A DNA stretch of 64,000 nucleotides, taken from assembly GCF_018446385.1 (NCBI RefSeq), contig NC_055996.1, positions 15,425,317-15,489,316 on the forward strand. The letters run 5' to 3'. Positions 12,068-22,906 of this stretch are shown here, one piece after another (positions within the stretch are counted from its first letter, which is position 1; each line of letters starts with the position of its first letter). A model generated the notes under the pieces. That model was not told the origin of the DNA. It did not search any database and saw nothing but the letters and a program-made list of their open reading frames with translations. The position numbers and the translations under genes are program-made. The stretch comes from Zingiber officinale (taxonomy: Eukaryota; Streptophyta; Magnoliopsida; Zingiberales; Zingiberaceae).

Positions 12068-12307
12068 TTGAAATCCTGCACGACAAAAAGAACAACGAAA
12101 ATTTGTTCCAAGACAAAGTCTTGGATTAGTAGTGCGGGAATAATTTAAAAGAAAACGGACTCGAGTGGTGTTGCACCAACTTCGAGCAAAAACTAAATTG
12201 AGAAAATAATTAGAATATAACTATAAAGCTAAATTCTAATTGACTCCGAAAAATCTGAAAATACCACGTAAAATTGTTTTGAATGGTGGTTGCACCGATT
12301 CAAAACG

Positions 12308-12325
12308 ACCCCGCTCTGATACCAA
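12308..12325 (-). promoter_or_regulatory. Element A primer binding site (initiator Met tRNA type)
   Basis: The minus strand reads TTGGTATCAGAGCGGGGT immediately inside the 5' LTR. TGGTATCAGAGC is the common plant copia site complementary to the 3' end of initiator tRNA-Met. Confidence 0.9.
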
Positions 12326-12326
12326 T

Positions 12327-13611
12327 TGTTGGATCGAAAAGCGCTAGAGGGGGGGTGAATAGCGCTCGCGGCTATTTCGTTCGTTTCGGAATCATAAAAG
12401 CAGTCGAGTAAATAAACGCAGCGGAATAAAAACAAACACACAAACACAAGGGATTTACTTCGTTCGGAGCCTGTAGCGACTCCTACTCGAAGGCCCGCGA
12501 TCCTTTATCGCTTTCCGTGGGCAACAACTATAAGAACGAAATTATTACAAGCTAAATACAATTTTAAAACAGTAATTAAAAATACCAACGACACTAAGTA
12601 AATATCAGATTTGAAGCTACGGGTCGTCGGGAAGTATTTGCAGCACTTCTGGGTCGTCTCGTTGACAGCACGTTAAAGAAAGGTTGCTTAGAGGAAGTTC
12701 TGTCGAGTGGCTGGTCGAGTGTTGCTTTTATACAGTGCTCAAGGTGCCTTGAAATCCATCCAAGGCGCCTCCAGGATGGTCGAGTCGCCCGCGTGGATCA
12801 AGCCTGAACTGGTCGTGACTTATCCCTTCAAGGCGCCTTCTGTGCTCTCCAAGGCGCCTTCATCCACCAGTCCAAGGCGCCTTGAGCCTCCTTCAAGGCG
12901 CCTCCAAGCTTGCTTCACAGCCAGCTCAGCTTTGCATCCGAGGCGCCTACAAGCTCCAAGGAGGCGCCTCGGACACTGTTCATCCGAGGCTAAGTTGTGC
13001 TCCTTTGGTCCTGCAAAAAGTGTTAGTCCCAAACACATACCCTGCAAAACCAAGTTAGCACAAAACAACAATATAGATATGATAATAGAATATGATGACA
13101 GTCTCCGGACTGTCTAGGTCTGACTTCGGATTTCCAATCGAAAACCCTAGGTCGACCCGACGCCTACTGTTCCCTCTACGGGGAACGCGTCCTCACATAC
13201 TCCACTCAGGAGATTTACCGATTGCCAGTACAATCCTCCAGATCGATTGGACTTTTGCTCAGCGTTCGAAGCTTCCGGACTTTCTGCTGGACTTCCGCTT
13301 CCCGTCTGGTCCAGTCTTTCACCTGGTTCGCGACACCAGGACTTTCCACCTAGGGTTACCCCCCTAGAACTTTTGCCTGAAGCTCTCAACCCGCCAAGAC
13401 TTTCCGCATAGGGTTGCCACCCCCTATGACCTAGGGTTACCACCCCCTAGAGTTTTCAACTTACCTAACCACAGTTAGGTCTTTTGCCTAAGTACACTTA
13501 GGACTTTCCTGCAATCTCATTCAGACTGTTAGATCACCACACACCTTAACTTTGAATCCTTTGCCATTATCAAAACTCAGGTTCGATCGTCGGATGCTTC
13601 CCGCACCAACA
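12327..13611 (-). repeat. Element A 5' LTR
   Basis: A 1285-bp LTR from TGTTGGATCG to CACCAACA. The TATA box on the minus strand is at 12724-12732. Eight GGCGCC-centred palindromes (AAGGCGCCTT/GAGGCGCCTC) lie at 12741-12970, just upstream of TATA. Differences from the 3' LTR are mostly transitions, with the 3' LTR having lost more C and G. Confidence 0.9.
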
Positions 13612-13616
13612 GTCGA

Positions 13617-14403
13617 TTCCTCAATCCGTCGGTGGATTAGTCCCCGGCAAACTCCGGCTAGCTCAAGCCTCCTTGTGGGTGGAGAAACCTCACCACAACA
13701 CTCACCAAAATCTCTTGGATTACAAAGAACTCTTGAGCACTTATTGACTACTAATTAGGATTAACCACCATTAATTTCGTCAACCTTAACCAGGCTTCCA
13801 AGCCTTGGTTATATAGGTCATGGGTTGGAAAACTCCGCCTACCAGCTGACTGGTGAAAGTGCGAGTCGACTGTCCTCTATGAAAATTTGACCATTAGAAC
13901 CCAACGGCTCTATACCAGTCGACTAGTGAAAGTACCAGTCTACTGCTCCACACTGGTCAAGCAAACAGAAGTATTCTGTTTGCTCCCAGTCGGCTGTCAT
14001 TTCCATCAATCGACTGGTATCCCAAGTACAGTCTCTTAACACTCGGACCCTCACCCTTACGACTCACTTGACGCTTCGTTGCAGCCTTGACCTCTTGCCT
14101 TTAAGCCTACTTCCTTTGGCTCTCATCCCTCGAATGCACCCAAGCCCGCGTCTGGTCCCAATGTCGTCCTTCACGTATGCCTCGAAGTCGCTTCCCTCAG
14201 CCCTTGTCCTTACTGCATTTTCCACTGTCCCTCGGATGCTCCATCCTTCACCGGACCCAAAGCCATCAGCCTGAGTCATATGTGTATTCTGTAAATTTGC
14301 ACAACTCAATTACACATATCAAATACAAGGATGAACCTAACTTAAACCCTTTGCCCAAGCACCAAAACAGATGGTCACACGGGCCATTGGGATTGCTCCA
14401 ACA
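13617..14403 (-). repeat. Solo LTR B, main segment
   Basis: Continuation of LTR B after the A insertion. It holds the TATA box (minus strand, 13808-13816) and, upstream, an array of CAGTCGACTG-like palindromes (13841-14016). The end is CTCCAACA. Confidence 0.7.
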
Positions 14404-14540
14404 CATTACCCCCGAGCGGGAGACATGCTCGATCGGACAAAGGGCAGCCCTCCGATAACATTATAACTAAACGGAATGAAGGACAATAACTCTGTTCATT
14501 AAGTCCGGGAGGGGACTACTCGGCCTGTTGGCCGCGTATA
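14404..14540 (+). repeat. Tat1 3' LTR, middle segment
   Basis: This GC-rich stretch (cccccgagcgggag, gggcagccctccg) is Tat LTR sequence between insertions B and C. The last five bases, GTATA (14536-14540), match ATATA at 27046-27050 with one change, marking the C insertion site. Confidence 0.6.
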
Positions 14541-15441
14541 TGTTAGTACCCCAAGGTAGTTTTGATGTGATCAACCAGTCAGGTTATGTCTTATTATGGT
14601 TTAACCCTTGTGTTTAAGTGTGCATATACTTAGGAGCATAGGAAGTCGAGCGAAAGATGCAGCTAGCGAGAAAGACTACACAGGAGAGAGTCGACAGACT
14701 CGGTGCGTCCGAGGGACAATGTGCTACGGAATAGTACACTAGCAGACGAGAAGGAGGCGCGCGGTGTTTCCAAGGGACAAGAACCTAAAGTGGAAGACAG
14801 CTCAAAAGCCGGAAAAGGGGTTCGGGTGAGCCCCATTCTGGATGGCTGAAATCACTCAAGTGAATAGAGCAGAAGCAGAAGACCCGGACCAAAGCAAGTT
14901 GAATCGGAGTAGAAGATCGGGACCAAAAGCCAACAAAATGTTGACTTTCTTGGTCCGGGCGCCCGAACCTAGTTCGGGGCACTAGGCACCCGGAACCCTT
15001 CCGGGGGCTCAGACATTTTATCCAAACTCAATGTGATGTTTCCCGTTGCGGTGGGGATAAAAGTTTATCCCCCTTCAGATGCCTGGAAACCTTTCAGGCA
15101 CCCTGACCAGAGCTATAAATACAACCCTAGTTTAAGAAGGTCAGAGCAACACTTGTAATCACTTTCTTTGATTGTTCTGCTACTATTTGAGTGCTTTGAC
15201 TGCTGTAAGAGGCTTCTCCGCCAAAAGGAGACATTAGTAAGCTTTCAACTTCCTTGGATTAACAATCCTCTGATTGCAAACCAAGTAATTTCTTTTGTAC
15301 CTCTTTTATTTATTTAATTAATCAATTTCTTTTTATACAAGTGTATGATATAATTAAGCTGTAAAGTTCGAGAAGGGATTTTGTTTTTATTTAGTATGCA
15401 TGCTATTCACTCCCCTCTAGCCGGTCGCCAAGGGACCAACA
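14541..15441 (+). repeat. Element C 5' LTR
   Basis: 901-bp LTR with a TATA box (ctataaatac) at 15113-15122. Upstream at 14955-15103 are a GGGCGCCC palindrome and related ggcacc/gcctgg elements. The end resembles other SIRE-like LTRs (ctattcac..ctctagccggtcgcc). Confidence 0.85.
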
Positions 15442-15442
15442 A

Positions 15443-15458
15443 ATGGTATCAGAGCAAG
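15443..15458 (+). promoter_or_regulatory. Element C primer binding site
   Basis: ATGGTATCAGAGCAAG directly follows the left LTR. It contains the TGGTATCAGAGC site for initiator tRNA-Met. Confidence 0.88.
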
Positions 15459-15508
15459 GACGCTTCAGGAGGACTAACAGCCGATCGAAGCAAAAAAGAG
15501 GGTCGGAC

Positions 15509-15642
15509 CAAGCATCCACCCGCCAACGTTTGAGGGGGAGTTCTCATTCTGGAAATGAAAAATGAAGGTATTTTTTGAACTGATTTTGATATAATGCTTT
15601 GTATGAAATTTGATTTTTATGTCCCCAAAAGTAAAGATGGTT
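15509..15642 (+). pseudogene. Element C gag, N-terminal fragment
   Basis: The plus-strand translation shows PPTFEGEFSFWK then KMKVFFE, the usual start of SIRE-like gag (pattern FxGExFxxWKxKM). Stops follow within a few codons. The fragment ends at the left LTR of D. Confidence 0.6.
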
Positions 15643-17493
15643 TGTTGGGTTTTTCGGGCCGCGAAAACCGCTTTTTCGCGTCACGGAAACCCCGAATCAC
15701 CCTAGCCAACGGATCTCATGCGAAGAAAAAATTTCAAAACAAAATTACGAGTACGAGTTTCTACTTAGATCTACTCCTAGATCTACATGAAACGAGTTAT
15801 ACCTTTGAAGCGAAGCCCTTTGCGTTCCCGCTCGTCCAAACGGTGCCGGATCTCAAGAGTATCAAGATAGATACTCCTCTAGAAGTATCCACACGAACAC
15901 GTAGGTGGAGAAAACCACACAAAAAGGTGTGCTAGCACCTATGTGTGGTTCGGCCAAGTTGAGGAGGAGAGGGAGAAGGAGAGGGAGAGAGATCCAAGAG
16001 GAAGAAGAAGGAATAATGCACTTGAATGAGGAAAATCAATTTGATTCCCATTCAAAAGTGGCCGGCCACTTTCAAGTTGTGTAACTCCCAAAAAATTTCA
16101 TTAAGTGCAATTAATGTGAAGCTATTAAAGAAAATGGCTTTGTAACTTCCATGAGGTGGCACCCATGATGATGTGGAGTAACATCATTGGTCCACATCAA
16201 TGCCAACTCACAATGAGGTGGCATAAAGTCAAGTCAAACTTGACTTTTAATCTTCCTCTCAAGTCAAGTCAAACTTGACCAAATCTCTTCCATGGTTGAT
16301 CTAATCTAACCATTTGATTCAAGCCAACTTAATATAATGAATCTAATTCATTAAATTAAGTTGATTTAATGAGTCATAATCAAAATTAGACTCATTGAAT
16401 ACATGAATCCACTTGAGTCCAACTCAAGTTAGCCCAATTAGGATTACTCTTAATCCAATTTGATTCATCAAATGAATCTAATCCTCTTGGTTCATCATAT
16501 GAACCTAATCTCCATCTAATTGTCCTTAGTGTGTGACCCTATAGGTTCTTGTAACGTTGGCAATGCCCTAAACCCATTTAGGAGCATAAGTAATGAGCGG
16601 TATCTAGCAACACATCATTACTACCCAAGTTACAAGAATGTTGAGATCCAACATCACTACTAATTGTGACTCCTCACAATATATGACAAGTGTCCTTCTA
16701 TCCTAGACATCTAGATTGATCAATGTGAGGCATAGACCGTGTCATCCTCTAATCAATCTAAATCTTGAACTCCAAGTAGACTCACTCGATCAAATGAGCT
16801 CAACATCTCATGTTGACTCATTTGGGCATGACCATGCACTTCGTGGTCTAACTCTATCAAGAATACCGATGTCACTCCGGTCATATAGGAGGGATATATC
16901 ACATCTACATCACTCACATCCCTCTGCATAATTTGTTATATACCCAGTAATCGCCTTTATAGTCCACCCAGTTACGGGTGACGTTTGACGAAACCAAAGT
17001 ACATAACTCCTTATGTAGGGATCTATGGTGACTTCAGGTCTAAGGACTAGTAGTCATACTAATAGCCACATGAGAAAGTATATGATACTCATATAACGAT
17101 CCATGATACTTTCTCATGGCGGGTCATTCAGTATACATTCTCTAATGTATACCCATATGTCAACTTGATATCTCTATATCCATGACTTGTGAGATCAAGT
17201 CATCGAGTTGACCTACATGCTAGTCTTATTGCATTAATAATGTCCCTGAATGTTAATACTCGACTAGGAATGATTAAGAGTAGTGTTCCCTATATCATCT
17301 CACTATCGGTTCAACTAACCGATTGATATAGGTGAGAACCGTCTACTCAAGGATATTATTATACTTAGTTTATTTGACACCAATACAAGTAAGTATAATA
17401 ACCAAAATCAAAATGCCTTTATTTATATAGAATATGATACAATAAGTCCAAAATACAATCATCAAATGATTGGCTCTAGGGCTCTAGCTAACA
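15643..17493 (-). repeat. Element D 3' LTR
   Basis: Starts TGTTGGGTTTTTCGG and ends CTAGCTAACA. It contains two copies of a 17-bp inverted repeat, GTCAAGTCAAACTTGAC (16228-16244 and 16263-16279). The two short ORFs seen inside it also occur in the right LTR and are not genes. Confidence 0.9.
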
Positions 17494-18711
17494 ATCTTCC
17501 ACTAGCACTAGTGCCAATCAGTGTAGGCTCTAAACCCAAATGACCTAGTGTGACCATCATGCTTCTTCTGTGCCAAAACCTTGGTCAAGGGATCTGCGAT
17601 GTTAGCCTCTGTAGGTACTCTGCAAATCTTCACATCTCCTATCTCGATGATCTCTCGAATGAGATGGAAGTGCCGTAGTATGTGTTTGGTCCACTGGTGT
17701 TAACGAGGTTCCTTCGCCTGTGCTATAGCTCCATTGTTGTCACAATAGAGCTCAATGGGGTCAGCAATGCTAGGAACCACCCCAAGTTCAGTGATGAACT
17801 TGCGGATCCAAACTGCTTCCTTTGCTGCCTCTGATGCAGCAATGTACTCGGCTTCTGTTGTAGAATCAGCTACTGTATCCTGCTTCAAACTCTTCCAGCT
17901 GACAGCACCACCATTAATGCAAAATACGAACCCTGACTGCGATCTATAGTCATCCTGGTCGGTCTAGAAGCTAGCATCACTGTAACCCTTTACAGCTAGC
18001 TCATCATTGCCTCCATATATCAAGAAATATTCTTTAGTCCTTCTTAAGTACTTAAGAATATTCTTGACTGCTATCCAGTGACTTTCACCTGGATCTGACT
18101 GATATCTGCTAGTCATGCTCAAAGCATACGAGACATCAGGTCGAGTACATAGCATGGCGTACATGATCGATCCTATGGCTGAGGCATAAGGGATCTGATC
18201 CATGCGGTCTCTCTCCTCTCTAGAAGAGGGCCCTTGAGTCTTCGAAAGACTCACGCCATGTGACATCGACAGAAATCCCTTCTTGGAGTTCTGCATTGGC
18301 AAACCGTAGGAGTACCTTGTCAATGTATGTACTCTGACTTAGGCCAAGCAATCTCTTAGATCTATCTCTATAGATCTGTATCCCTAGAATGCGGGATGCC
18401 TCACCTAAGTCCTTCATTGAGAAGCAACTCCCTAGCCAGGTCTTGACAGACTGAAGCATAGGGATGTCCTTCCCAATGAGTAATATGTCATCCACATACA
18501 ATATGAGGAAGACAACTATATCCCCTACAACCTTCTTGTAGACAAAAGGCTTATCTTCGTTCTTGATGAAACCAAACTGTTTGATTGCATCATCGAATCG
18601 AAGATTCCAGCTCCGAGAAGCTTGTTTTAGTGCATAAATGGACCTATGCAGCTTGCATACTCTGCTAGTATGCTGTGGATCTACAAAACCCTCAGGTTGT
18701 GTCATGTACAC
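17494..18711 (-). pseudogene. Element D reverse transcriptase end and RNase H
   Basis: Minus-strand pieces in two frames. 18220-18711 carries MTQPEGFVDP, the active-site YVDD and the SMKDLGEA segment of copia reverse transcriptase. 17964-18323 carries the connection region and ALSMTSRYQS. 17700-17888 carries the RNase H signature ADSTTEAEYIAASEA. At least one frameshift lies near 18250, where the frame changes. The end resembles the usual copia C-terminus but stops early at about 17700. Confidence 0.8.
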
Positions 18712-19371
18712 ATCCTCGAGCAGGTTTCCATTCAGAAACGTGGTTTTGACATCTATCTGTCATATCTCATAGTCATGGTAGGCTGCAATAGCAAGCATGA
18801 TCCGAATGAACTTAAACATCGCTATTGGAGAAAAGGTTTCATCATAGTCAATACCATGAATCTACTTGAAACCTTTAGCTACCAAGCGGCCCTTATAGAT
18901 AAGTCCATCCATGTCAGTCTTTCTCTTAAAGACCGACTTACACCCAATGGGTTTTACCCCTTCAGGTGGATCAACCAAAGTCCATACTTGGTTGGTGTAC
19001 ATGGATTTCATTTCGGATCTCATGGCCTCTAGTCATTTCTCAGAATCTGGTCTCATCACAGCTTCCTGATAGGTGGTAGACTCATCCTCTATGAGCATAA
19101 CGTCATCATGGTCAGACAAGAGAAATGAGTATCTCTTAGGCTGACGACGTACCCTATCAGACCTGCGAAGAGGTATGTCTACTTGAACTGGTTGTTGTTC
19201 CTCAACTCCTTGTGGAACAACATCATCCACAACACTTTGTGGTTCCAGTTCAATTTCCATCGAGGCATCAGTGCTATTGTTCGCATCTTGAACTTCTTCA
19301 AGATCGAACGCGCTCCCACTAGTCTTTCTAGAAACAAAGTCCCTTTCTAGAAAGACCCCAGTCTTTGCCAC
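18712..19371 (-). pseudogene. Element D integrase-RT linker and reverse transcriptase start
   Basis: Minus strand. 19033-19371 is an acidic linker ending in RRSDRVRRQPKRYSFL and a segment leading to the RT start. Below 19033 the RT N-terminal part can be followed by eye through stops: a TGG-to-TGA change after DSEK, a CAG-to-TAG change before IHGIDYDETF, and a TGG-to-TGA change before QIDVK. The stop changes are all of the C-to-T/G-to-A type. Confidence 0.75.
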
Positions 19372-19373
19372 AA

Positions 19374-20183
19374 CTACCTTGTGCTGACTGGAATGTAGAA
19401 GTAATATCCTTTAGTTTCCTTGGGATATCCAATAAAGTAGCACTTGTCGGATTTGGGTCCTAATTTGTCTGAGACTTGACGTCTAACGTAAGCCTCACAA
19501 CCCCAAATCCTCATGAAAGACACCTGGGCATCTCTCCCAGTCCATATCCTATATGGTGTCTTTATCACGGCCTTGGATGGAACTCGGTTGAGTATAAAAG
19601 CTGCCGTGTCTAGAGCATAGCCCCAAAGGTATGTCAGAAGATCTGTGTGACTCATCATAGATCGCACCATATCTAATAGGGTACGATTCCTCCTTTCGGA
19701 TACACCATTCCACTGTGGTGTTCTAGGAGGAGTGAGTTGGGATAGGATCCCACACTCTGCTAGATAGTCACGAAACTCATGGCTAAGGTATTCTCCACCT
19801 CGATCGGATCGAAGTATCTTAATACTCTTGCCAAGCTGGTTCTGTACTTCATTCTTGAATTCTTTGAACTTTTCAAAGGATTCAGACTTATGTGTCATCA
19901 AGTACACATAATCATATCTACTGAAGTCATCAGTAAATGTGATGAAGTATCTATAACCGCCTCTAGCAGCAACATTGAAAGGGCCACATACATCACTATG
20001 TATGAGTCCTAACAAATCAGTTGCTCTCTCGCTGTGCCCACTAAAGGGAGTCTTGGTCATCTTGCCTCGTTGGCATGACTCGCATATCTCATATGATTCA
20101 AAATCAAATGAGTCCAACAAACCATCCTTATGGAGCTGGGATAAGCGCTTGTCATTTATATGACCTAAGCGACAGTGCAGAGG
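19374..20183 (-). pseudogene. Element D integrase
   Basis: Minus strand. It includes the second half of the zinc region (CESCQRGKMTKTPF) and the catalytic core: HSDVCGPF for the first D, ITFTDDFSRY, the second D in ILRSDRGGEY, and PQWNGVSERRNRT for the E region. It is then cut by a one-base deletion near 19375, where the frame leaves PVST early. The join to gag-protease also needs a one-base shift near 20181, where a W codon lost one G. These are the only defects I see in this segment. Confidence 0.82.
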
Positions 20184-21404
20184 TAGGTTTGGTTCATGTC
20201 ATTTGACTTGAAGCTCTTGGTATTTACGTTATAGATAAGGTCTAGAATATAGAGTCCGTTTATCAGAGGTGCACTACAATAGAACATATCGTTTAAATAG
20301 ACGGAACAACATTTGTTCTTTATAGTAAACGAGAAACCTTTCTTGTCCAAACAAGAAACTGATATAATGTTCTTAGTTAATGCAGGCACATAACAATAAT
20401 CGACTAACTCTAGTACAAGCCCAGAGGGCAGAGATAGACAGTAAGTCCCTATAGCAATAGCAGCAACCCGTGCTCCATTGCCTACTCGTAGGTCCACCTC
20501 GCCCTTTGTCAATGCCCTGCTATTTCTCAGCGTCTGCACATCAGTACAAATGTGAGAAACACATCCAGTATCTAATACCCATGATGTAGAAATAGATAGA
20601 TTGACTTCTATAGCATATATACCTGAAGTGGAAGTCTCACTTCGCTTCTTCTTAAGATCCTCCAAGTATACCTTGCAGTTCCTCTTCCAGTGCCCGGTCT
20701 GACCGCAGTGGAAGCAGGTAGCATCCTTGATGACCCCTCCTTTAGGCTTCAGTGCCTTGCCTTTGGGCTTGCCCTTGCCCTTATGTTTCTGAACCATCAG
20801 AACAGTGTTGGACTTCGTCTTCTTAAGGTTTAGCTCAGCAGTTCTTAACATGCTAAGCAGCTCGGGCAGTGGCTTGTAGTTTAGAACGAATTGACTGTAG
20901 CTATCCGGCAAGGATTGCAAGATCAGGTCAGTGGCCAGCTCTTGGCCAAGAGGGAACCCCAACCTTTGTAGGTTCTCTATGTACCCAATCATTTTGAGTA
21001 CATATGGGCCTACGGGAGCCCCGTCTGACATCTTGCACTGAAACAGTGCCCTTGAGATCTCAAATCTCTCATGCCTCGCTTGTCCTTGATACAGCTGACG
21101 AAAATGTTCAACCATATCGTAAGCGCCCATTAACTCGTGTTGCTCCTGAAACTCAGAGTTCATGGTCGCGAGCATTAGACAAGATACATCTAATGCATCA
21201 TCTTGATGCTTCTTGAAAGCATCTCGGTCAGCTCGCGGGGCAGTGGTAGGAGGAGCCTCCGAAATGGGCTGCTCCAGAATGTACAATTTACGTTCTTGGG
21301 TGAGAACTATTCTCAGGTTTCTGTACCAGTCCAGGAAGTTTGCTCCGTTGAGCTTGTCCTTCTCGAGGACAGATCGCAGGGAGAAGGTGTTCGTGTTCGA
21401 CGTT
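20165..21404 (-). pseudogene. Element D gag and protease
   Basis: An open minus-strand frame covers gag (LNGANFLDWYRNLR upstream of 21286, then LPDSYSQFVLNY), a zinc knuckle CFHCGQTGHWKRNC near 20690, and protease WVLDTGCVSHIC near 20580, followed by the pre-integrase region. The usual start codon appears lost: the position before the conserved TSNT..FSLRS segment reads ATT rather than ATG (about 21402). The longest ATG-initiated frame begins at 21286, inside the domain. Confidence 0.82.
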
Positions 21405-22890
21405 ATGGCAATTCTACAACAGAAATAAATGCAGAAATAAGTATCATATTCTTAATCATTTAATTAGGCCTTTTAACTAAATGATGCTCCCACTGAATTC
21501 TATAATTCATGTGGGACAAGATCCACATCATACTAACCCTTGAGTTAGCTTTGGCTAAAACGCCCAAGATTTAGTATGATCGGTAGGTAACGATTACCAA
21601 TTACATCTCTATGCAACTCTTGTTTATAGAATCAAAATCCGCATTTATATTAAAACTCGAGTTAGCTTTGGCTAATACGCCCGAGAGTTAATATATATGT
21701 GATTTTGACCTAACTTTCCAACCGTTGGAAGAATGCCTATAGTTATACTCGATCCAACCGAGTTAACTAGGAATACTCAATCTAATTGAGTTGTACTCAC
21801 CCATGCGTTGATAGGTGGGACCAAGATTGTCCCTCCGTACCCTACCAAGATAGTATGTGTTGCTCTGCTTTGGCAGATTCAACAACTACATGCGATCGAG
21901 GTAGTGGTAGGTATCACGGCATGGTAGGCATTACGAGTTGACGTGATTTAGATCTAATCTAAACGATGATGCGTATCATATACTCGATAAATCTAATCTA
22001 ATCGAAGGGTGCATCATGTGCACAACTAAGATCTAATCTAATCGTTAGACACTAATTAATTACTTAATTAACTAGCATGCATCACATACACACAAAAGAA
22101 ATTAATTAAATTAATTTGTGATTTAGTCATGGCCCTACTACGATCTTCTCAAGCCAATGAGAAGATCGGATGGTCAACCTAAGATTCTCAAGCTTCTTCC
22201 TTTGACCACCTTGTGTTGCTCGCGCCCTCCTCGTAACTCCGTCTCGTGTGGACCTTCCACCGCTTCAAAATTACATTACAATTTTGAAACTCGAGTTACA
22301 TTCGAGTCTAAATCTAATTTACAACCAGAATATAAGAGAAAGGCACGACGTGCAGGTCGCGAAAATAAAATAAAATACAAGCACGCACATCACATAACGG
22401 CACGCAGGCCGTATTATGAATTACAATACAATTATCCAATCGAATTGGGTCTTTGGGCCATGACTATCACAAAAATAATATATAATTCAAAATTATTTAT
22501 TTTTCATAATTTTCTGTAATTTTTCATAATTTTACAGATTTTATGAGTAAATTTTTCCCGGCGGTTCCGATTAGCGATTTCGGGCGCAATCGCGGAGCAA
22601 ATCCCCTTGCGGGGTTAGGGGTAGTACCCCTACCCGTGATCTAACCATCGCGAGTTGCTCCTAAGCGATCCAAGAGCGCCTTACCCCGCTGTCCCAAAAG
22701 ATTTTGGGTCGAAACATTATCGTTTTTGGAAAAACTTCTCGGTAGTCGAAGCCAACAAGTGCCGAAACACTTGTGCTTCACTTCTATGAGAAAATTACCC
22801 ATTAAAACTATAAAAACATGAATTTACAAAAAGTTTACAGATCTATATTTTTCATAAAAATATGAATCTAAACTCGTACTCGCTTCGCAC
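21405..22890 (-). other. Element D 5' leader
   Basis: Non-coding region of about 1.5 kb between primer site and gag. It contains direct repeats around 21540 and 21670 (gagttagctttggctaa..cgcc) and a segment also found in G (57740-57907), which confirms that D and G are related families. Confidence 0.6.
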
Positions 22891-22906
22891 GTGGCTCTGA
22901 TATCAC
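22891..22906 (-). promoter_or_regulatory. Element D primer binding site
   Basis: The minus strand reads GTGATATCAGAGCCAC directly inside the 5' LTR, a one-base variant of the tRNA-Met site TGGTATCAGAGC. The same site in G (57289-57304) reads GTGGTATCAGAGCCAC. Confidence 0.85.

Larger units (their letters stand above)
3701..13611 (-). mobile_element. A: full-length Ty1/copia element, SIRE/Maximus-like
   Basis: A 9.9-kb element bounded by TG..CA LTRs (3701-4967 and 12327-13611) and a perfect 5-bp duplication GTCGA (3696-3700 and 13612-13616). It is oriented on the minus strand: 5' LTR at right, then primer site, gag, AT-rich spacer, pol, a 1.3-kb non-coding tail, polypurine tract and 3' LTR at left. 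The gag ends with a motif related to GQYWIPK, typical of SIRE-like copia gags. There is no envelope-like ORF. Gag and pol contain nonsense codons but I found no frameshift, so it is an inactive yet well-preserved copy. Confidence 0.9.
3468..14403 (-). mobile_element. B: solo copia LTR (SIRE-like), itself split by element A
   Basis: Segments 3468-3700 and 13617-14403 join into one LTR of about 1.02 kb. The outer ends are TGTTGAGG and CTCCAACA, and no internal region of its own is present. Flanking duplications are CATTG (3463-3467) and CATTA (14404-14408), with one mismatch. Minus-strand polarity is shown by a TATA box read leftward at 13808-13816. The left end carries the gaatagcgcctcc-type motif also seen in the LTR of A. 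A solo LTR normally arises by recombination between the two LTRs of a full copy. Confidence 0.75.
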
